Origin: a bacterium
GTDB taxonomy: Bacteria; Desulfobacterota; GWC2-55-46; S146-80; JALXFI01
DNA: 7,836 nt
Reading direction: 5' to 3'
NCBI GenBank assembly: GCA_027069035.1
Contig: JALXFI010000083.1
Coordinates: 1-7,836 of the forward strand
Shown in pieces: positions 1 to 5,196 of the stretch; the first letter of the stretch is position 1, and each line of letters begins with the position of its first letter. The notes beneath the pieces were generated by a model. It searched no databases. It was given only the letters and a program-made list of their open reading frames with translations, and was not told the origin of the DNA. The translations under genes were made by a program, and so were the position numbers.

Positions 1-116
1 ATTTTCTTTCTCACCGTACCGGTTATGTACGCCTCAAAAGAAAAATCGCCTGCGGCCTTGCATTTAAAGCGTCTTGCCAATTTACCCAAAAACCTATCTC
101 TGTTTTTGGGTTTCAT
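1..116 (-). other. Unassigned left-edge segment: possible partial minus-strand ORF or intergenic repeat
   Basis: Read on the minus strand from an ATG at 116-114, this stretch stays open for 38 codons to the window edge. The product would be basic and begins MKPKNRDRFLGKLARRFK. I recognise no family and see no Shine-Dalgarno sequence before the ATG; a TATAAT (minus strand, 122-117) lies directly against it. An open frame of this length is not rare by chance, and the segment contains short palindromes (ACCGGT, two GTAC tetramers and the hairpin at 84-111). A dispersed intergenic element or the tail of a neighbouring unit is therefore just as likely as a gene. Treat it as undecided. Confidence 0.15.
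84..111. repeat. Perfect 10-bp inverted repeat (hairpin) upstream of the promoter
   Basis: ACCCAAAAAC (84-93) is the exact reverse complement of GTTTTTGGGT (102-111), with an 8-nt loop. The stem is AT-rich and is followed on the plus strand by TTCATATTA, not a clean T-run, so it would be only a weak factor-independent terminator. It lies 12 bp before the -35 box of the cluster promoter and may insulate the operon from upstream transcription. It also overlaps the beginning of the doubtful minus-strand frame. Confidence 0.5.
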
Positions 117-123
117 ATTATAC

Positions 124-151
124 TTGACATTCGAGAGGATTAGTATACAAT
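124..151 (+). promoter_or_regulatory. Sigma-70-type promoter of the metal-handling cluster
   Basis: A consensus -35 box TTGACA (124-129) and a -10 box TACAAT (146-151) are separated by 16 bp, placing transcription start near 157-160. It is the best promoter match I found in the window and lies about 60 bp before the first gene, with no other gene between. The spacer is of ordinary length, unlike the 19-20 bp spacers of MerR-activated metal promoters, so control by a repressor is more likely than by a MerR-type activator. Confidence 0.7.
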
Positions 152-158
152 AACATAT

Positions 159-182
159 ATACCCTATACATGTATCTGGTAT
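159..182. promoter_or_regulatory. 24-bp palindromic operator candidate at the transcription start
   Basis: The half-sites ATACC (159-163) and GGTAT (178-182) flank a perfect central palindrome, ATACATGTAT (166-175). 20 of the 24 positions are symmetric, the only breaks being two base pairs on each side (164-165 and 176-177). It begins about 7 bp after the -10 box, so a bound protein would block transcription initiation. ATACC/GGTAT outer half-sites recall CsoR-type copper operators, but the spacing here is longer. TACATGTA recalls the CopY box TACANNTGTA but lacks its two central bases. The regulator is not encoded in the window, so its family is open. Confidence 0.55.
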
Positions 183-212
183 AAGTCCGCTAAAAAGAGA
201 GGGGGTGTCTAA

Positions 213-869
213 ATGGAGCATGGTCAACCTGTATTAGGAGGGATGTGGGTAATCACATTAATTATGGTTGTTCTGGCATCATGGGTGCTATATAGATTTA
301 TAGCGCCTAAAAGCTTTAAAGAATGGAGAAATGCCGGCATAATTCAGGCATTTATTATAGCGCTTTATGCGGAAATGTATGGTTTTCCGCTTACGGTCTA
401 TCTCCTTACATCATTTTTAGGTTTCGATATTCCCTGGTTGCATGTTAACGGTCATCTGTGGGCATCTGTATTTGGTTGGGGTGAGGGGATGGCTATTGTC
501 GAGATGCTTGTTGGCTACACGTTTGTTTTCTGGGGTGTCTCGTTGATTATCAAAGGATGGAGAGAGGTTTACAAAGCGCAAAAATATGATAGACTTGTTA
601 CGGATGGTGTATATAAATTCAGAAGACATCCTCAGTATGCGGGCATTTATCTTGCGCTTTTAGGACAGTTGATCCACTGGCCGACTATACCGACCCTTGT
701 ATTATTCCCTGTGATTGTTTTTGCGTACTACAGGCTTGCAGGGAAAGAGGAGAGGGATATGATTGAGAGGTTTGGAGATGAATACAGGGTTTATATGGAT
801 AGAGTGCCCAGATTCTTTCTTGGATGGAATAGGAGTATGAAACTCGCTTTTAATAATAACCGAAATTAA
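213..869 (+). CDS. Isoprenylcysteine carboxyl methyltransferase-like (ICMT/PEMT-type) membrane protein
   Basis: This 218-residue integral membrane protein has hydrophobic segments near residues 11-30, 41-66, 92-115 and 141-175. The C-terminal half carries the ICMT/phospholipid-methyltransferase signature: RRHPQYAG (137-144), then GKEERDMIERFGDEY (177-191), with the paired acidic residues and FGxEYxxY pattern that close the S-adenosylmethionine site in this superfamily. Bacterial members methylate mostly unknown substrates. CzcN and NccN of cobalt/zinc/cadmium and nickel resistance operons belong to the same family, which fits the metal genes downstream. The ATG at 213 follows AGAGAGGGGGTG (195-206) at good spacing. 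It is the first gene after the promoter and operator. Family assignment is confident; the substrate is unknown. Confidence 0.85.
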   Translation: MEHGQPVLGGMWVITLIMVVLASWVLYRFIAPKSFKEWRNAGIIQAFIIALYAEMYGFPLTVYLLTSFLGFDIPWLHVNGHLWASVFGWGEGMAIVEMLVGYTFVFWGVSLIIKGWREVYKAQKYDRLVTDGVYKFRRHPQYAGIYLALLGQLIHWPTIPTLVLFPVIVFAYYRLAGKEERDMIERFGDEYRVYMDRVPRFFLGWNRSMKLAFNNNRN

Positions 870-886
870 AAAAGGAGGTGAAGATC

Positions 887-1174
887 ATGGACAGAGGGGC
901 ATTGAGTAGCCTTTTATGGTTTGTTATTATTGGGGCATTCTTTTACTTCATGATGCGTAAGGGTGGATGCGGCGGTCATGGAGGACATTCTCATGAAGGA
1001 TCTGAAGCCGGCAAAACGAAAGACCCTGTATGTGGTATGGAGGTTGATGCAACTGTCGCAGCCGGGAGTAGGGAGCATATGGGACAGACCTTTTATTTTT
1101 GCTCATCAAATTGTATGGAAAAGTTCGACAAGGAGCCGAAAGCATATATGTCGTCTGCTAAGGGTTCCTCTTAG
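887..1174 (+). CDS. Membrane-anchored YHS-domain protein with Gly/His/Cys-rich linker
   Basis: This 95-residue protein has three parts. A single membrane segment (about residues 6-23) is followed by a short linker, GGCGGHGGHSHEG (26-38), holding one Cys and three His. A YHS domain (about 44-90) follows, with DPVCGM (46-51), FYFCSSNC (69-76), Phe80, Pro84 and Tyr87. YHS/TRASH-type domains are small Cys-based metal-binding folds common in copper ATPases and metal-resistance clusters. The linker could be a second metal site. Arg24-Lys25 just after the membrane segment suggest a cytoplasmic YHS domain (inference). I chose ATG 887 because AAAGGAGGTG (871-880) sits 6 nt before it; the in-frame GTG at 878 lies inside that ribosome binding site. 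The gap from the previous stop is 17 nt. Confidence 0.85.
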   Translation: MDRGALSSLLWFVIIGAFFYFMMRKGGCGGHGGHSHEGSEAGKTKDPVCGMEVDATVAAGSREHMGQTFYFCSSNCMEKFDKEPKAYMSSAKGSS

Positions 1175-1233
1175 AATCATGGTGGACGCTGTTATGGCCC
1201 ATCAATATCGAAATTTTTAAGGGGGTGAAGGCA

Positions 1234-1497
1234 ATGCGTTTAGACTGGAAAGTGCTTGGCTTTGCTACAGGAACATTTCTTGCTATTACGTACGTCTTAT
1301 GCGTAGTATATGATATTATCTTTTCTCAGCAGATGTACCAGACGTGGATGAAACTCCTGCCCGGTTTTGTATGGATAAGTTGGGGAAGTTTTTTCCTTGG
1401 TTTGATAGAGACCTTCTTTTACGGCATCTATTTTGGCCTGGTATTTGCTCCTCTCTACAACCTTTTTCTCACAAAGGTGTGGAAGGAGGTGGCATAA
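1234..1497 (+). CDS. Small DUF5676-like membrane protein
   Basis: This 87-residue, very hydrophobic protein has a first membrane segment at about residues 8-30 and a long hydrophobic stretch at 43-79 that probably forms two more. A Pro-Gly pair (43-44) opens the second part and an in-membrane Glu59 sits in LGLIETFFYGIYFG. Pattern and length resemble DUF5676 membrane proteins, which often sit beside YHS proteins and P1B ATPases; that match is from memory of the family, without a search. The function is unknown; Cys23 and Glu59 are the only obvious polar or thiol groups inside the membrane. Start ATG 1234 is preceded by AAGGGGGTGAAG, which contains an in-frame GTG (1225) that I take to be part of the ribosome binding site. 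Confidence 0.7.
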   Translation: MRLDWKVLGFATGTFLAITYVLCVVYDIIFSQQMYQTWMKLLPGFVWISWGSFFLGLIETFFYGIYFGLVFAPLYNLFLTKVWKEVA

Positions 1498-1556
1498 GTG
1501 CCAAAACTATTTTGTGATAGAAATGCAATTGGAACTTATTAAGGAGGAGATGGATT

Positions 1557-1724
1557 ATGGATAAAGACCCTGTATGCGGGAAGAAAATGAATCGTAATAA
1601 GGCGCACATTACTATTGAATATGAGGGTGAGAGGTATTACATCTGTTGTCCTTTATGTCAGAAGGAATTTGAAAAGACTCCGGAAAAATATATTAAAAAC
1701 CGAGTTAAAAGGGCAAAAAGATAA
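1557..1724 (+). CDS. Stand-alone 55-residue YHS-domain protein
   Basis: This very small gene encodes one complete YHS domain: DPVCGKKM (residues 4-11), YYICCPLCQKEF (27-38) and TPEKYI (41-46), then a basic tail NRVKRAKR. It has four cysteines (7, 30, 31, 34), so a CCxxC cluster replaces the usual CxxxC. It has no signal or membrane segment and is expected in the cytoplasm, as a metal-binding or metallochaperone-like partner of the nearby ATPase (inference). AAGGAGGAG (1541-1549) lies 7 nt before the ATG. The other upstream ATG (1550) hits a stop after four codons. Its AAAGACCCTGTATG (1563-1576) is identical to 1019-1032 in the membrane-anchored YHS gene, over the shared DPVC motif. Confidence 0.85.
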   Translation: MDKDPVCGKKMNRNKAHITIEYEGERYYICCPLCQKEFEKTPEKYIKNRVKRAKR

Positions 1725-1755
1725 AAGCCGAATTGGTAAAGAAAGGAGGTTTTAT

Positions 1756-2142
1756 ATGAGTTACTATTTCAGTAAGGTATTAGATACAACATTTGATGAA
1801 GCGGTGACAAAGGTGACGGAAGAGCTGAAGAAAGAGGGTTTTGGAATTTTAACTCAGATTGATGTTAAAGAAACACTGAAAAAAAAATTAGATGTAGATT
1901 TTAGCCGCTATCTAATCCTTGGCGCATGTAATCCGCCTTTTGCATATCAGGCTCTGCTCTCAGAGAAAAGGATTGGGCTGATGCTTCCATGCAATGTCAT
2001 AGTGCATGAACTCTCTGATGGAGGCATAGAGGTTGCGGCAATAGACCCTGAGGCATCCATGCAGGCTGTTAATAATGATCAATTGGGGGAGATAGCGGAA
2101 AAGGTAAAATCAAAACTTCAGGATGTGATTGGCAGGCTGTAA
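1756..2142 (+). CDS. DUF302 family protein
   Basis: This 128-residue soluble protein shows the DUF302 pattern along its whole length: FGILTQIDVKETLKKKLDV (29-47), LGACNPPFAYQAL (55-67) and GLMLPCNVIVHE (74-85). The two conserved cysteines are Cys58 and Cys79. DUF302 proteins have no settled function; they are common next to copper, sulfur and redox genes, and the paired cysteines make metal or thiol chemistry plausible (inference). ATG 1756 is chosen because AAAGGAGGT (1742-1750) lies 5 nt upstream and homologous sequence begins here. The same frame is open back to 1615, but those 47 codons overlap the YHS gene in another frame and do not look like protein. The gap from the previous stop is 31 nt. 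Confidence 0.88.
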   Translation: MSYYFSKVLDTTFDEAVTKVTEELKKEGFGILTQIDVKETLKKKLDVDFSRYLILGACNPPFAYQALLSEKRIGLMLPCNVIVHELSDGGIEVAAIDPEASMQAVNNDQLGEIAEKVKSKLQDVIGRL

Positions 2143-2286
2143 GCTATATAGCTGATCTGATGTTTCGTAAAAAGTAGGCAGGTTTTTTGCTGTAGGCAGA
2201 ATTTTTCAATTTGATTGATGGATGTTCTTTATGGTATGGGATGAGAATTTAGAAATGAGCAATAAGTTAGAGAAAGGAGGGAGAGG
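2143..2286. other. 144-bp intergenic gap before the ATPase gene
   Basis: This is the longest gap between genes inside the cluster. A perfect 12-bp palindrome AGCTATATAGCT (2142-2153) touches the DUF302 stop codon. GTAGGCAG is repeated directly at 2174-2181 and 2192-2199, 18 bp apart, each copy followed within two bases by a T-run. A weak promoter might exist (TTGATT 2211-2216 with TATGGG 2235-2240), but I would not call it. There is no copy of the 159-182 palindrome. The gap may hold a processing or attenuation site separating the small proteins from the ATPase. The AAAGGAGG (2273-2280) before the ATPase ATG is a strong ribosome binding site. Confidence 0.4.
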
Positions 2287-4764
2287 ATGGCCAGGAATGA
2301 AAAGGTTGATTCAGTAACACTGCCGGTTGCAGGGATGACATGCAACCACTGCGCTGAGCGGATTGAAAAGGAGCTTAAAGGTCTAAAAGGGGTTAAAAAG
2401 GCTGTTGTAAACTATAGTAAGGGTGAGGCGGTTGTCCATTTTAATCCAGGAGAGACAGGTGTTGTAAAGATTCTAAAGGTTATACAAAAAGAGGGATTTG
2501 AGGTAGGGGTCTCTAAAACTGTTATTGGGATAAAGGATATCCGTTGTGCCTCCTGTGTGACAAAGATAGAGGATGCCCTCAAGGCGACACCCGGAGTGGT
2601 CTCTGCTTCAGTCAATCCTGCATCGGAATCCGTAATGGTGGAATACCTTCCAAAACTTACAGAGATAAAGAATATAGAGAATGCAATTGAGTCTGCAGGG
2701 TATGAGACAGGGAATGCCCCCGGGGAGGAGTCTGAAGATAAAGAAGAGGCGGCGCGCTCGGCGGAGTATCAGACCCTTATGAAGAAGTTCTGGTTCAGTA
2801 TCTTTGTTGGCGTTCCGGTCATGCTCCTTTCCTATCCTGATTATATAGGACTTGGCGGGCTTCTTCCAAAAGGCAGTTTTGCTCTCCGTCTTGTCTGGGC
2901 AATTATGGGAATTGCAACCATTCCTGTTCTGTTGTGGGCTGGAAATCAGTTCTTTGTCGGGGCATGGAATGCCTTTAAACACCGCTCTGCGGATATGCAT
3001 ACACTTATAGCCATAGGTATCTCTGCTGCGTGGATATACTCTACGGTTGCAGTCCTCTTTCCGGGCATATTTCCAAGGGCAGAGCTGGCCGATGTGTTTT
3101 ACGATGTTACCGCTATAGTAACAGCGCTTGTGGTGCTCGGGATGGCGCTTGAGCTTAAAGCTCGCGGCAGGACCAATGAGGCTATAAAAAAACTTATGGG
3201 TCTTCAGGCAAAAACAGCAAGGGTTGTAAGGGATGGCAGGGAGGCGGATATCCCTGTGGAGGAGGTGCTTGCAGGGGATATAGTGATTGTAAGACCTGGT
3301 GAGAAGATACCTGTGGACGGAGAGATTATAGAGGGCACATCGGCTGTAGATGAGTCGATGGTTACAGGGGAGTCAATCCCTGTGGAGAAGGCAGTAGGAG
3401 ATGATGTGATAGGCGCAACTATCAACAAGACCGGTGCCTTCAAGTTCAGGGCTTCGAAGGTTGGCAAGGATACAATGCTTTCTCAGATTATCCGTATGGT
3501 GCAGGACGCACAGGGCTCAAAGGCGCCGATTCAGCGTGTGGTGGATCAGGTGGCGGGCTATTTTGTCCCTGCTGTAATAATCACTGCCATACTTTCATTC
3601 ATGGTCTGGTTTACCTTCGGGCCTGCCCCTCAGTTTATCTATGCCCTTGTGGTATTTGTGACCGTTTTGATTATAGCCTGTCCATGCGCCCTGGGGCTTG
3701 CAACCCCAACAAGTCTGATGGTCGGGGTGGGGAAAGGGGCGGAGAACGGCATACTTATAAAGAGCGGAGATGCGCTTGAGACGGCGCACAAACTTGACTC
3801 GATAGTTCTTGATAAGACAGGGACTATAACTCTGGGCAAACCTTCGCTTACGGATGTTATAGTTGCCGAAGGTGTTTCAGAGGATGAGCTTCTAAGCAGC
3901 GCAGCGTCTGTTGAAAGGGGCTCAGAGCATCCGCTTGGCGAGGCGATCGTTGAAGGGGCAAAAAACAAGGGGCTGACTCTGTCGGAGCCAAAGAATTTTA
4001 ATGCTATCCCGGGACACGGCGTAGAGGCAAAGGTGGAAAAATATAAGGTGCTTCTTGGAAATCTGAAACTTATGAAGGATAAAAAGGTTGCATTAAAGGG
4101 GATGGATAAAGAGGCAAGAAGGCTTGCCGATGGAGGTAAGACCCCTATGTACATTGCGCTTGACGGTAAGATGGCAGGGATTATTGCCGTAGCAGACACG
4201 GTAAAAGAGGATTCAAGAGAGGCAATAAGAAGCCTTAAAAAGTTAGGATTGGAAGTAGTTATGATTACCGGTGATAATGAGCGCACTGCAAAGGCAATAG
4301 CCGGTGAGGTAGGGGTAGACAGGGTTATGGCGGATGTCCTGCCTGAGGACAAGGCCAATCAGATAAAACTCCTCCAGTTGGAGGGCAAAAAAGTGGCAAT
4401 GGTAGGTGACGGGATAAACGATGCCCCTGCACTTGCGCAGGCAGATATAGGCATGGCTATAGGCACCGGAACAGATGTGGCAATAGAAGCATCGGATATT
4501 ACGCTTGTTCGTGGAAGCCTTAAAAAGGTTGCCACCGCCATAGAGCTCTCAAGGGCTACCATGAGGAATATAAAACAGAACCTATTTGGGGCATTCATCT
4601 ATAACGGTCTTGGCATACCTGTAGCGGCAGGTATTCTTTTTCCTGTTTTCGGTATTCTTCTTTCACCAATTATTGCCGGTGCATCCATGGCGTTCAGCTC
4701 CGTTACGGTGGTTACCAATGCAAACCGTCTAAGGGGGTGGAGACCAAGGGAGGTGGAATTATGA
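2287..4764 (+). CDS. copA: Cu(I)-translocating P1B-type ATPase with two N-terminal HMA domains
   Basis: This full-length 825-residue ATPase should export Cu(I) from the cytoplasm at the expense of ATP. The first HMA domain has GMTCNHC (Cys19, Cys22); the second has IRCASC (Cys87, Cys90) and lacks the usual GM before its first Cys. The membrane part starts near residue 168. The actuator motif is TGES (360-363), the membrane metal site CPC (465-467), the phosphorylation site DKTGT (Asp509), the nucleotide-binding dipeptide His548-Pro549, and the hinge GDGIND (707-712). Asn765, Tyr772-Asn773 in the seventh helix and MAFSS (801-805) in the eighth are the copper-type (P1B-1) signature, arguing against Zn/Cd or Co. 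The ATG at 2287 follows AAAGGAGG by 6 nt. Its TGA stop overlaps the next ATG. Confidence 0.93.
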   Translation: MARNEKVDSVTLPVAGMTCNHCAERIEKELKGLKGVKKAVVNYSKGEAVVHFNPGETGVVKILKVIQKEGFEVGVSKTVIGIKDIRCASCVTKIEDALKATPGVVSASVNPASESVMVEYLPKLTEIKNIENAIESAGYETGNAPGEESEDKEEAARSAEYQTLMKKFWFSIFVGVPVMLLSYPDYIGLGGLLPKGSFALRLVWAIMGIATIPVLLWAGNQFFVGAWNAFKHRSADMHTLIAIGISAAWIYSTVAVLFPGIFPRAELADVFYDVTAIVTALVVLGMALELKARGRTNEAIKKLMGLQAKTARVVRDGREADIPVEEVLAGDIVIVRPGEKIPVDGEIIEGTSAVDESMVTGESIPVEKAVGDDVIGATINKTGAFKFRASKVGKDTMLSQIIRMVQDAQGSKAPIQRVVDQVAGYFVPAVIITAILSFMVWFTFGPAPQFIYALVVFVTVLIIACPCALGLATPTSLMVGVGKGAENGILIKSGDALETAHKLDSIVLDKTGTITLGKPSLTDVIVAEGVSEDELLSSAASVERGSEHPLGEAIVEGAKNKGLTLSEPKNFNAIPGHGVEAKVEKYKVLLGNLKLMKDKKVALKGMDKEARRLADGGKTPMYIALDGKMAGIIAVADTVKEDSREAIRSLKKLGLEVVMITGDNERTAKAIAGEVGVDRVMADVLPEDKANQIKLLQLEGKKVAMVGDGINDAPALAQADIGMAIGTGTDVAIEASDITLVRGSLKKVATAIELSRATMRNIKQNLFGAFIYNGLGIPVAAGILFPVFGILLSPIIAGASMAFSSVTVVTNANRLRGWRPREVEL

Positions 4765-5132
4765 TAACAAAGATATTGGTAGATATAATAGGGTTTGTAC
4801 TTATCTTCTATGTTGCATGGTATTTCTGGTTTTCAAAGAAGGAAGGAGAAAGGATTGGACTTGCCGGAGGTGTTCAGGAGGCGCTTGTTACAGTTAAGGG
4901 AGGATATACCCCTGATGTGATCGTGGTTAAGGCGGGCAGCCCGGTCAGGCTGATATTTAAACGTCTGGAGTCTTCTCCATGCTCGGAGCGTGTAGTATTC
5001 AAGGACTTTGATAAATCGAGCCTCCTTCCTGAGGGAGATAAGGTTCCCATAGAATTTACCCCTGACAAACCCGGGGAATATGAATTTACATGCCAGATGG
5101 GGATGTATAGGGGAAGGCTGGTAGTGGAGTAG
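4761..5132 (+). CDS. Membrane-anchored cupredoxin-domain protein
   Basis: This 123-residue protein has an N-terminal hydrophobic anchor (about residues 5-24, ending FWFSKK) and a cupredoxin-like beta domain (about 43-122). Typical family features are SSPCSERVVF (71-80), PIEFTPDKPGEYEF (96-109) and TCQMGMYRGRL (110-120). The likely copper ligands are Cys74, Cys111 and Met113 or Met115. No histidine is present, so this is not a plastocyanin-type blue-copper site. The start ATG (4761-4763) overlaps the ATPase stop TGA (4762-4764) as ATGA, and AAGGGAGGTGG (4746-4756) lies inside the ATPase gene. Translation should therefore be coupled to the pump, suggesting that it receives or delivers the pumped copper. 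Topology is unclear. The longer in-frame start at 4737 is less likely. Confidence 0.85.
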   Translation: MITKILVDIIGFVLIFYVAWYFWFSKKEGERIGLAGGVQEALVTVKGGYTPDVIVVKAGSPVRLIFKRLESSPCSERVVFKDFDKSSLLPEGDKVPIEFTPDKPGEYEFTCQMGMYRGRLVVE

Positions 5133-5196
5133 ATATGATATAGAGGCATAGAGGACATCGGAGGGGTGAATTTAAGACAGAAGGAGATGTTTTGTT

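Noticed and set aside
124..182. MerR-type copper promoter (CueR-like)
   Set aside because: The -35 to -10 spacer is 16 bp and the palindrome lies downstream of the -10 box, not between the boxes.
878..886. In-frame GTG start at 878 for the membrane-anchored YHS gene
   Set aside because: The GTG is part of the ribosome binding site AAAGGAGGTG; ATG 887 lies at ideal spacing from it.
1179..1220. 13-codon ATG frame between the first YHS gene and the DUF5676-like gene
   Set aside because: It has no ribosome binding site and the length is easily expected by chance.
1225..1233. In-frame GTG start at 1225 for the DUF5676-like gene
   Set aside because: It falls within the AAGGGGGTGAAG ribosome binding region; ATG 1234 is the natural start.
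1498..1542. 14-codon GTG-started frame directly after the DUF5676-like stop, with GGAAGGAGGT upstream
   Set aside because: The apparent ribosome binding site encodes the last residues of the previous gene, and the peptide (VPKLFCDRNAIGTY) has no recognisable features. It cannot be excluded as a leader but is not supported.
1615..1755. N-terminal extension of the DUF302 gene back to 1615
   Set aside because: These codons overlap the real small YHS gene in another frame; a strong AAAGGAGGT precedes ATG 1756, where DUF302 similarity begins.
2211..2240. Separate promoter for the ATPase gene (TTGATT/TATGGG)
   Set aside because: Both boxes are poor matches and nothing else supports it.
3639..4358. 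239-codon minus-strand frame inside the ATPase gene
   Set aside because: It is a low-complexity Ser/Ala/Pro/Thr-rich shadow of the ATPase coding sequence, with no family features; the plus strand carries all the ATPase motifs.
4737..4760. Longer start for the cupredoxin gene
   Set aside because: It would add eight residues encoded by the ribosome binding region and lengthen the overlap; the ATGA junction at 4761 is a standard arrangement with a good ribosome binding site.
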